The position numbers and the translations under genes are program-made. Positions 35,640-45,853 of a DNA stretch of 64,000 nucleotides are shown one piece after another. Numbering within the stretch: position 1 is the first letter of the stretch; the number at the start of each line of letters is the position of its first letter. The stretch lies in the NCBI GenBank assembly GCA_030144725.1, contig JASKMD010000031.1, forward strand, positions 5,939,827 through 6,003,826. The letters run 5' to 3'. The notes below the pieces were generated by a model that was not told the DNA's origin, made no database searches, and was given only the letters and a program-made list of their open reading frames with translations. The DNA is from Haematococcus lacustris. Its lineage: Eukaryota > Chlorophyta > Chlorophyceae > Chlamydomonadales > Haematococcaceae.

Positions 35640-36197
35640 CGGGTCAGCTCAGCAGTGAATGGCCAGCAGCCCTGTAAGGAGCAGCTGCACAGCTTCAGTG
35701 CCACCAGGCCTGCAACTTGAAAGCCCCCAGCAGGGCAGGTGGAACACCGCCTGTTGCGTCCAGCCTGGAGCCAGCAGCGTGACCTGCCAGTGCAGGGCAT
35801 GATGTGATGCCCAGTAGTGGCACCACGCAAGCCCCCACAGGACCCATGCAGCAGCCAGGAAGCCTCACAGCCAGCAGCCTCAGAGCCTGGGCCCAGCACT
35901 CCCCTGCCAGCCGAGCGCAGCAAGCGCACCAAGGCTGAGCCGGCAGCTGAGCCCACAAAGGCCAAGGCAAAGGCTGCCAAGGCAAAGCCAGCACCACAGC
36001 CAGGCAGGTGGCTGGACAGGGACTGCAATGCGGCACTGAACATGCAGCGCATTGGGGAGAGCAAGTGGCGCCCGCTGGAGCTGTGCTGGTGGCCAGAGCA
36101 GGGGAAGCTGCCTGCCTAAGGCAAGGAGTACCCTGGCCTGGGGTACAAGCGGCTGCGAGACAAGCCACCCAAGGCCCAGCCTGCTATGGCACAGTAG
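35640..36197 (+). pseudogene. TnpB/Fanzor-like relic, C-terminal part
   Basis: Reads VSSAVNGQQPCKEQLHSF, KPPAGQVEHRLLRPAWSQQR, CPVVAPRKPPQDP, a Lys/Ala-rich linker, then GRWLDRDCNAALNMQRIGES and WRPLELCWWPEQ, and after a stop KEYPGLGYKRLRDKPPKAQ to a TAG at 36195-36197. DRDCNAALNM is a good match to the RuvC-III catalytic block of TnpB/OrfB and Fanzor proteins. In-frame stops (after RPAT, after GMM and after KLPA) inactivate it. The N-terminal two-thirds is absent. It has the best-preserved catalytic motif in the window apart from the next copy. Confidence 0.6.
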
Positions 36198-36214
36198 TGT
36201 GCCCCCCCTCTTGA

Positions 36215-36390
36215 GCTGTCATCAGCTTTCAATTAGTGCATGTTCTGTCATGCCAACTCTATGCATAGCCCTGTCACAGGGGTCAGGCAATGCTGTAGGT
36301 GGTAGGCGACCATGACAAGGTGTATGCCATGTATAGGCCATGAGCATGCCATGCGATGGGAACACCACACAGATAAAAACACCGTTTTGT
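36215..36390 (+). repeat. 3' flank of TnpB-like subfamily, copy 1
   Basis: Begins TTGAGCTGTCATCAGCT and includes TGTAGGTGGTAGGCG. The same sequence occurs at 37355-37515, indicating a shared element 3' end that differs from the hairpin-bearing subfamily. Confidence 0.6.
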
Positions 36391-36529
36391 AGTGGTCCAC
36401 AATCAATGTGTTCGACTGCAATGAAGGCTCAAGGTTGAGGGCCAAGGTGCTGTTAGTGGGGGTTGGAGGTACTTTAGAGGGATAGTTTGGAGGTCAGCAG
36501 CAAGAGCACCCATGACAGGGCTGACCAGC

Positions 36530-36791
36530 CCAGCCCACTAAGGGCAAAGGCAAGGCTGCTAAGGCAAAGCCAGCACCACAGACAGGCGGGTGGCTGGACA
36601 GGGACTGCAATGCAACGCTGAACATGCAGCGCACTGGGGAGAGCAGGTGGCGCCCCCTGGAGCTGTGCTGGTGGCCAGACCTGCCAGCTCTGCCAGCCAA
36701 GGGCAAGGAATACCCTGACCTGGGCTGCAAACGGCTACGAGACAAGCCTCCCAAGGCGCAGCAGCAGCAGCAGCCTGCTGAGGTACAGTAG
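36530..36791 (+). pseudogene. TnpB/Fanzor-like relic, C-terminal fragment
   Basis: An uninterrupted frame runs KGKAAKAKPAPQTGGWLDRD, CNATLNMQRTGESRW, RPLELCWWPDLPALPAKGK, EYPDLGCKRLRDKPPKAQ, a Gln run and a stop at 36789-36791. The Asp of the RuvC-III-like block (DRDCNATLN) is intact. Only about 85 residues remain, so it cannot encode a nuclease. The fragment is closely related to the copy just upstream and may be a tandem remnant. Confidence 0.6.
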
Positions 36792-36794
36792 TGT

Positions 36795-37345
36795 CACACA
36801 CGCAAAGTAGTGCACAATTAGCGATTTTGAGGGGGTGTTTTTTGTATATCATTCGCCTCGGAATGAGACTGTCGTTCCATGGCCACCAACATCGTGAAAC
36901 ATGTCGTAGTAACCAGCGATATTCGTGAACTAAATAAATAATATTTAGTTCCCCCTTTTTCAAGCAACTCCTTGTAGTGCAGTACTGCACCATACCTTAT
37001 GCTGCAGCAATGCACCAAAATCTCAGCGTAAAAAACTGCACCATATCCAGTCTAGTAGTATTATGATGTAATAAAGTAGTTATGTTGGTAACTCATTGGT
37101 ATTTTAATGGTTTGGACTTTGTTGTTCTTTAAAAGTTTATTTGCTTCTCATGGTGTAGTACTGCACCTGTCACGACTGCACTTCTTCATTACACCCCATT
37201 GTGCAGTACTGCACCACACCGAGTGGTACAATACATCACCTCAGCAATATCTCACTAACCACGCATATCTGTGAATATTCTTCAAACCCTATCCTTACAA
37301 TCACATCACCGGGCTTTGTACTAAATCTCAGGGTTACTAATACGC
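36795..37345. repeat. AT-rich stretch with repeated AGTACTGCACC motif
   Basis: Base composition drops sharply relative to neighbours. The word GTACTGCACC and near matches recur at about 36978, 37030, 37155 and 37203. No coding frame. It is probably part of a mobile element. Confidence 0.45.
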
Positions 37346-37354
37346 CTGAGTGGT

Positions 37355-37515
37355 ATGCCCCCACATTGGAGCTGTCATCAGCTCACATTTAGTTCATGCA
37401 TATCATGCCAACTCTAGCCCTCGCGGTTTAGGCAATAATGTAGGTGGTAGGCGCCCATGCCATGTGCATGTGCCATGTGCACGGGAACACTCCGCACAGC
37501 CCCTTAACACCATCT
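37355..37515 (+). repeat. 3' flank of TnpB-like subfamily, copy 2
   Basis: Shares GAGCTGTCATCAGCT, CATGCCAACTCTA and TGTAGGTGGTAGGCG with 36215-36390. No adjacent coding remnant. Confidence 0.6.
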
Positions 37516-37528
37516 TCAGTAGTCCCGC

Positions 37529-38835
37529 TAAGGCGCGCCCGAAATAATCTTTAAGATATGACCCCATATGACCCCATATGACGAAAATTGATTAAGCCAA
37601 AACTCGCAAAACTCCGTAACCTCATTGCCGTGGTCTCAATCTGGTTTCAACCATCGTCTCAATCGTGATCTAGTTTGAAGGAGAGTGTTACTAACTACAA
37701 CTGAGAGTGATACTTGTTTCGGAGGGCGTCAAACCCTCTATATATATATACACTGAGTAGGCCGTGCACAACAAAGCGTCAAAGTTAGTGATTCAAATTT
37801 GAGCCGTAGCGGAGCATGCAGTCATCGCTGCGACCGCCCGCGTCGCTTAGGCTGCTCTACACGAGCATGCGCATCGGCAGCAGCAGTCGGATCGGAGAAC
37901 GGTTGCGGCAATGTGGCAATGAGCCCACCTCCCCCAATACCTGGAGGGCAATGCCACAGCTCGACCATTTTGACTTACAGCCTGCTACTTACTAGGTTAA
38001 GCTCATCTACGACAGTGTTACAAACGCTCATACTCAGACAAGGCAAAAGCTCACTTTGGTCTGTGACCCCCAAATCCCTTAGCCGATCTCAGGACCAGGG
38101 CCATGCAGTCAGTCGCACAACTCCACACCATGTCCGAGTTTGGACTCGGCTCCTCTGAGAGTTACACTCCCCTGCATGCCATCCACCTGCGTGCAAAGTT
38201 TCATAGCTCAACTGCCACCCCACAGCCCCGTGGCCCTGATTCTGCCTGGAGAACATGATGTCACTTTGAAGATGTCAAACTGATAGAGGCCTGGGCTGTT
38301 TAACGTGCGATTTGTTTTAACAAAAGCGCCAAGGGGTCAAGAACAAACATTTCATAGCCATTTTCTTGTGAGTGCAGCGGGTGCAATACAGTGGATGACA
38401 CAGTAGAGGAGGGGGGGTGTAACCCGGTGATACCTTAGTGTGCGCCGACCCAAATGGTGTATTCGACGGAAGGGAGTATGAACATATGCTTCAATCACCC
38501 CGGCGCCCTGGGCGCCCTGCACGCCCGGCAGGCATCGCGTTGGGTGTTGGCCGGACATTCCATTTGTGCACAACCAGCTCACTACGCTAGGTAGATGGGG
38601 TCACAGCGATGTGGCTCACCGTGCCAAGGAGACCCGTTTCGCCGCTGTGAATTGTTCGCGGGCACATGTGGCAGTACGCGAGCAAAGACTCCAATGGCTA
38701 GCGCTGATGGTCAGATTACGCGGACTAAACCGTGGCTGCCAATGTGACAAACGCTATTGAAAACAATGCGGTATTCAGAGAGTAGTTGCATGAACATTAC
38801 TAACCCCATGTTGGGGCGGCCTGACGCCCAGAGCT
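37529..38835 (-). mobile_element. Deleted, 3'-truncated copy of the 49801-52373 hAT element
   Basis: It starts with the terminal sequence TAAGGCGCGCCCGAAATAAT, identical to the inverted right end of the element at 49801-52373. It then follows that element in reverse orientation through the shared blocks ACCTCATTGCCGTGGTCTCAA, CATTTGGACTTACA and ACCCCATGTTGG. The transposase region (about 51320-52290 of the other copy) is missing, so it is an internal-deletion derivative. The far end stops near 38835 without the matching terminus, so no target duplication can be read. Confidence 0.7.
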
Positions 38836-40965
38836 AATGCCTGAATCCTGCAGCAGCTTAGCTGCCCTGGGCACCCTTGTTGCGGTGGTGTAGTAGCCTG
38901 GCGACAAGAGATGGTACTGAGACGTCAACAAGGACCAAGAACAAGCAAACGCCGGAGGGGGTGTCAAGGGATGTTGATGTAACGTACTGATGTCCACAGC
39001 AGGTCAGAGTTATGGATGTTGTGTATTGGGTGCAGAATTACAGGCGTTCGTTATGGGCGCGGAGCTATGGGCGTGACAGGGGCAGAAGCCAGCCAGGGGG
39101 CCGGCTGCAGCCCAAGCTTCCTCGGCCTTTTTTGCTCTGCCGCCGCCCCAGCCTGATGCCGCCTCAGCCTGATGCCGCCGCCTCCGCAGCAATTGAGCCG
39201 ACTCCTGACACCTTTGTGGACTACCGCGTGCTGGGCATGATTCGGCCCCGGCCACCTCCCTTCCACGGGAAGAGCTGCTGGTTGACCCCCTGAACCTGCA
39301 ATCAATAGCAGGAAGGGACCTGTGAAGGTACGAAGCATGTGCCACCGCTGCAAGGGCAGGCCAGCATCTGGTCACCCCCGCCATTGGCTGCACCCCCGTG
39401 GCTCAAGAGATAACTTTCTTACTCATTTCTGCACGGATGAGGCCGCCGATTGGTGCGATGAGCTGCTTATGGCCTGAATAGAGTGCAGCCAGCCACAGCG
39501 ATTTGCCGGCTGGCTGGCCCCAACCCGCGACGGACAATTCAAATTTTTAGGTCAGCACGCGACAGTGCTGCTGCGTCCCAGCACACATCGATACCATCTC
39601 CCAAGCAGGGGGCGTGTACACGACGGCGGATTGCTGCTGAACTTGCAATTTCGGAACTTGCGCGTTACAGCCAATGGCCCGCGACGGACATTTAAATTAT
39701 CAGGTTGCACAGGATGCTTCGATCATTGATGTCTGTGGCTTCCGAGCAACCAGGAGCAGCAAGAATTTGTTAAAAAGATGTAGAAACTGAGCTGATAACT
39801 GTGCCCGCCCACACACATGAAACGGCACACAAATGAAGGCAACGCGTTTCTGCCGTGATTAAACGTTAGAAGCCCACACAACGAGTCGCACAGAACCGGC
39901 AGTACATCATCTGACGTCCTGGTTGGACTGTTAACTGGACAGCAAAAAGGCCAGAATTTAAAAAATCTGACATGGGGTGACGTGAAACGAGTTCTGTCTT
40001 GACGTGACACGAGTTGCACGCTGTTCGGGTACAGGGACAGCCCAAGCCATACCAGCACTTCCAAGCATATCATCAGCACTAGCACTAGCACTAGCACATG
40101 GCAGGGGGGTCCTGCGCCCGACAAGAAATTCAAAATTTTGAAAAGCTGGGCCGCTGAGCGCGATAGCTATGCGCTGATCACAGCCCCACTAATCAGGCCA
40201 TTCCCGGCACAACGCGACAGGAATTCTCAACACCCCCGCCCGCCCCGGCACAGGTGCACATCAGCCCGAGCAGCCCGCTAGCTTCGCTTTGATGAGCTGC
40301 ACCGCCCTGCGCAGAAATCGCTGTAAAACTCTTGAAGACCGGTCGGATAGTTATCAGGGGTACAGCCAATGGCGGGGGTGACCATCTGGGCACAAAGTAA
40401 TCATGAGTGGTTTCATGTGACGCGCACGCCCTGCAATTCAGCACATTGCTGGAAAGACAGCGCAGCGTTAACGCAGGGCAGCGCAAGGCATTTAGGACGC
40501 AAGGATAGTTTGATGCTTCTTGCGCCTCTGGCCGAAACCAAGCTGCGTCACCTGCATTGCGCTGGGCATTTCGGTTCTTACCGCATCGGGCCAGCGTGAC
40601 ATCCATATGGCAACGCAACTCGGATTGGGGGCGCTTGGCCGACAAAAGGCGCTTTGCGCTGCAAGCCCTTTACCAGCACGTCAACGATACCGAGATAGCG
40701 TTGTCGCAGAGGTAGCGGGAAAAAACTTGGCTGGGGATTGCCACACCCGGAACGGAAACCAGAGGTGGATGTGCGTATCGCAGTCCGCCAATGCAAGGGA
40801 ATCATCATCTACTGGATTTAGCGGCTACGCTCCAGTGTTAAATGTAGGTGGAGAAGTTTCTCTTAAGGCCACGGGTGGAGTAGGAGCGTGGTCAGCTTAC
40901 ACGGAATATGCCGCACTGGGCACATTTGACTGCAGAAAAGCAGTTACAGAAACCCAGAGCATTTC
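38836..40965. other. No supported gene; scattered repeats
   Basis: About 2.1 kb upstream of the OPR gene. A motif GCGACGGACAATTCAAA / GCGACGGACATTTAAA occurs twice (39530, 39682), and a related CCCGACAAGAAATTCAAA lies at about 40117. Short open frames on both strands lack recognisable domains. The right part should contain the OPR promoter and possibly an unseen 5' exon. Confidence 0.45.
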
Positions 40966-43900
40966 ATGTCCTGTCCTGTCCTGTCATGCCAATCTCATGA
41001 CATGAATATACTGCAGGTCCTACAATCACAAGACCGCGAGCAGCTAGAATCTGAGCTGTTTGGTCTGGAGCGCAAGTTGCACCCTATGCGGCTTACCAGT
41101 CAAATAAAGGCTGCCCGTAGCTGGCCAGAGGCGCGCACTGCTCTCACTGCTGCTTGCAACCAAGACCTCACTGACACCACCTTCGTCACCGCCGCCTTGA
41201 ACACCCTACCCAAGGTGCATGTGACAGCAAACACGAGCCAGCTACTCCTATCATGCCGGCTACACCAAGTCCAGCGAGGCACAGACACCACAGTCAGCTG
41301 TAGGCTTTCTATGTTTAGCTCCAGGGTCACAGGGCTGGGGGTAACCCAATCCCCTTATCATGACACTGCTACCGCGTGGTACTCTAGCTATGACCTTGGC
41401 GCTGAGCTCAGCAGGGTGTCCTCCTTGCTGCACTGCTGCAGGTGCTGCGGCGCAGCCGTTTTTCAGCCAGTGAGCAGTCGGCTGTGCAGGAGCTGGTTCG
41501 ACGTTTGGTGCAGCAGCAGCTGGAGCCCCGGCTGGCTGAGCTGGACGCTCAGGGCCTGCTGGCCATCACAGTGGGCCTGGCTAAGCTAGAATACCGGGAC
41601 CAAGGTGAAGGGAAAGCAGGCAGGCTGGGTGGGGGCAGGCAAACAGGGAGTGTGCATAGTGTCAGTTTTAAGCAGGGTTAGGAAGGGGCGATGTTGCACC
41701 CCCATGTCGCTCGAGACCTAGACCTGGCCCGCTGCTGTGCAAGCCCTGTTCCAGTATTGTTCGCAGGCCTGTTCCAGCAGCTGGCGTTGTGTAGCATGCC
41801 AGCACTGCGCGCGGGGTGCCTGGGGCCCAGCGCCCTCAGCAGCCTGGCTTGGGCCCTGGCAGCTAGTGGCACACGCCCCACAGGCGCCTGGCTGTCGCTG
41901 TTCTGGGCGCAGCTGGAGCAGCAGGCGGAGCAGCTGCAGGGCCAGGACTGCGCCAACATCTTGTGGTGAGGCTAAGGGGAGGCCAGGGAGAGCCAGTGGG
42001 AAAGGAGGGGGCTGCAGGCTGCAGGGAGGTTGCCAGCTGTAGTAAAAGCTACAAGTGGAAGTTAGTGTTCAGCCAGCACGTCACTTGACCAGAATAGGTG
42101 AGGCACGGCCTGAGAAGGGTGGCATGCAAAGCTAGAGATGTCCAGGGATGCACTTAGGGGCGTAAGTTGCTTGCCTAGGCGCTGCCTGCAGGTGCTGTGA
42201 GGGACAGTTGTGCCAGTCCCTCCCACACTGCCACATGTTGCTGGGTCCTTGTGACCTGTTGCACACTCCACCGCCTGACCACCTCATCGGTCACCCCTTG
42301 GCTCTATGATGCTCATCACGTACTGAAAATACAGAGCGCACAGCTGTGCTGACTGCTTTTGATGCTGAGAGCAGGCGGGGGCACCCCTTGGGAGGTGTCA
42401 GGAAAGCAGTGCCAGCACTGCAAGCATTACACCATCCATTGCTGACATACACTGTCCTGAACTGATCTGAACCAATGTAAACTGACCTGACCTGACCTGA
42501 CCTGACCTGACCTGACCTGACCTGACCTGACCTGACCTGACCTGACCTGACCTGACCTGACCTGACCTGACCTGACCTGACCTGACCTGACCTGACCAGT
42601 GCTGGGCGATTGGGTAATAATGTAATAAGTCGGTAATAATCCAGCGCAAAAAACGGTAATACCGTACTCTCTCTTTCGATTCGCGTCCGCGAATTGTTTT
42701 ATTAGCCTCGCGAAGTCGCGAACGAGTAAACAATGTGATTTGTTAAAAAATCGCGAAGTGGTCAAACAATTATTTGACCTGCGTAAATGATGCTGCGATG
42801 GATCGCTTCGTGGTCCGTGGCATCAGTGCCGATGACGCAGCCGAGAATTTGATACGCCAGGTTGACCAACATGATGAAATGCTCCATCGAAGGGCTCTTG
42901 ATCGTGTATATGCGGCTGTCGCGAAGCGTGGGCCGGGCGGGCCTCGCAAGCTGTTTAGCATTGGGCTCGGGCTAGCCCGCGACCCAGCCGCGTCGCCAAG
43001 CACGCATCCTCCTCCTCCCCCTCCCTCGCAAACGTGGCAGGCCATTGGGCTCCAAGAACAAGCCTAAGCCAGCCCCAACAGGACAAGCCACGCCCACTCC
43101 CACACGCAAGCAGGCACGGTTGGTGTGCAACACTAGCAGCAGCGCCAACAGCAGCAGCGCTAACACAAGCAGCGCCGGCAACAGCAACGGCGACGACGGC
43201 AACAACGATGATGGCAGTGCCAGCAGCGAGGGGTGGGTAGGTAGCAAGTTAGCAGCCGGGGTGGCTGGCTACAAGAAGTCAGCTGTTGGGGTGGTTGGCA
43301 AGGCCAGGGCAGCAGCCGGGGTGGCTGGCCGCACCAGGTCAGCATCTGGGGTGGCTGGCCAAACCGGGGCAGCAGCTCGGGTGGCTGGCCGCACCAAGTC
43401 AGCTATTGGGTCTTTGCCTTGGCCAAAGCTGCGGCATGGGTGACTGCAAGGGCACGCAAGTTTGAGTGTTCAGAGGAAGATGCAAAGATATGCCGGCACT
43501 GCAAGCAGCCACAGGAGCACCATGACTTCATGGGGGAGGTTTAGTGCCCTATCTAGTGCAAAGTCAAGACTTGGTGACTTGGTGCACGGTGACACTACCC
43601 TTGCATAATGGCTTTGACTTGGTGACCGGGAAGCATAACATGGTGACCTGTGCAAGAAGTGTTTAAACCATGGCGGATTGACATGTTATGCAAGGTATGG
43701 CAGCCTAGAATATTTATAAGCACACCCACATCCTCAGAACTGGGTTTTGCAGCATTGTTTGCATCGGGAAAAAGTAAACAATTTTATTTTTGGGTCGGGA
43801 ACGAGTATTTGATTTTATTTTTCGGGGCCTCGCGAATCGAAATAGATAGTACGGTAAGTCGAAAAAATCGTCCTCAAAATGAGTGAACTTTATTACATCG

Positions 43901-45774
43901 GTAATAGCTCCGCCGCCCGTTTGGTACTCCGCTTATTACTTATCCCGGGGGCACTATCGCCCAGCCTGTTGCCTGCCACTATCGCTGCCACTATCGCTGC
44001 CACTATCGCTGCCACTATCGCTGCCACTATCGCCCAGCCTGTTGCCTGCCACTATCGCCTCCCACTATTGCCACTATCGCCCAGCCTGTTGCATACTGAC
44101 CCACTAGGGCTAGGGTCTAGGGCTACAGCCCAACCCTGTTGCATGCTGACCCACTAGGGCTAGGGTGTGGGGCTACAGCCCAGCCCTGTTGCATGCTGAC
44201 CCACAAGGGCTGGGGTGTGGGGCTATGTGGGATATATTGCATCCAGGTCCTACAAGGGAGTATGCTGTAATTGTATAGACTCAAATGGCGATTTTTGCGA
44301 CTTCTTTTGATTTATATTTAATAAACATTTAATTAGTTGATTATTATATATTAGAAGTAATAACAAACTCCTGTTTTGATGTTTATTATTACACTGAGTA
44401 ATACGTCTTTGGCGAATCGCCCAGCACTGGACCTGACCTGACCTGACCTGACCTGACCTGACCTGACCTGACCTGACCTGACCTGACCTGACCTGACCTG
44501 ACCTGACCTGACCTGACCCGCCTTGCCCCCACTATGCCCCATCTTGCCCCGCCCTGGCTGTCCCTGTAGGCTGCATGTCGACAGGGTGCCGTGGACACAC
44601 CTTCCTTGGCCCCTGTGCCGCAGGTCTGTGTGCCGGCTGGAGCTGATGCCCCCCTGGGTAGGCAGCAGCAGCGCCTCCTCCCTCATCCCCCACACGCTGC
44701 GCTGCATGGCTCAGGCGGAGAGCGGTCAGGTGGGACAATGCCTGAGGCCTGCAGCTCCAATAGCATGCACATCAGCAGCAGTGCCAGACAGCAGCTGCAT
44801 GTCGTTAAAGCAGCAGGAGTAGCACCCACAGCATCAGTCACAGCATCAGGTTTGGCCTGTATACAGCAGCAAACACACAGCCACCTTGGCCCTTGCCCCA
44901 CAGGGCCCTTGCTACAGCACCCCTCCACGCTTTCTCTGACATACACCCTGCCAGCTCCCATTCCATCCCCTGCTCCTACCCCTGCCCATTCCCTTGCTGC
45001 CCTACCCCTGTACTCCTCTGCCCCCCCCTTGTACTCCCCTGCCCCTAAGGCCCCTTGCTTCCCTTCCTTTCCCTGCTGCTCTCATGCAGGACCCCGCCAC
45101 GGTGCTGGTGTGCATGGCCATCTGGTACCGCACCTGGGCGTACCGCCCTCCAGAGCCGCTGCTGGCCGACATGCTGGCACACATGGCCCCACGCCTGCCC
45201 GCATACCGCCCAGAAGACCTGGTCAGCGTGGTGCACAGGTAGGCCTTACCCCACCCCCTGCTGCCCCTCACAACCTCTGTTCCCTCCCCCTCCCTCCTCG
45301 ATGGCTGGAGCTGTGCACCAAGACAGTGCCATACAACCGCCCTGGGCAGACCTCCAGGCTCATGTCAAACAGCTTGGTAAACTCTGTGCCAGAATGGGCC
45401 ATAGTGCAGTGGCTGCAATCCCCCCTCACTGTTGTGCCCCTCACCCCCTGACACAGAGTGTGTTGGCCAGGTGTCAGGACTAGTGCCCCCCTTCACCTCC
45501 TGCACTGCCCCTGCTCACCGCTGCTCACCCCTGCTCACCCCGGGTGTAGCCTGGTCGTCATCAACCACCAGCCGGGGCGGGCATGGATGACGGCGTTCTA
45601 TGCGGCGCTGCGTGAGCGACTGACCTGCGAGCCCACGCTGTCCTATGCCGACTTCCAACGCCTGCTGTGGGCGCTGTCACGCATCGACTACGTGCCGTCC
45701 CAGGTGGGTGGGCAGCTGATGGAGCTCAGGTGGGGTGCTGTCCCAGGTGGGTCGGCTGGGCAGCCAGTTGACTT

Positions 45775-45853
<79 letters not shown>

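Larger units (their letters stand above)
42597..44429 (+). mobile_element. hAT-like DNA transposon inserted in a pentanucleotide array
   Basis: 1,833 bp with terminal inverted repeats: CAGTGCTGGGCGATT at the left and its complement AATCGCCCAGCACTG at the right (the right end reads GAATCGCCCAGCACTG). Both flanks carry the same 8 bases GACCTGAC (42589-42596 and 44430-44437), the target-duplication length of hAT elements, although the pentamer array would produce some identity by chance. The interior has a plus-strand frame with Ala/Gly repeats and a zinc-finger-like end, but no recognisable catalytic or dimerisation domain, so it is probably non-autonomous. The interior is AT-rich at both ends, unlike the host intron. 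Confidence 0.8.

Noticed and set aside
38480..38540. Inverted GGCGCC-rich hairpin as a terminator or attachment site
   Set aside because: It is internal to a hAT-derived copy and is only partly conserved in the sister copy, so there is no evidence of such a role.
44100..44225. Interstitial telomere repeats (GGGCTAGGG words)
   Set aside because: The words belong to a 55-base tandem repeat within a transposon and do not form consecutive telomere units.
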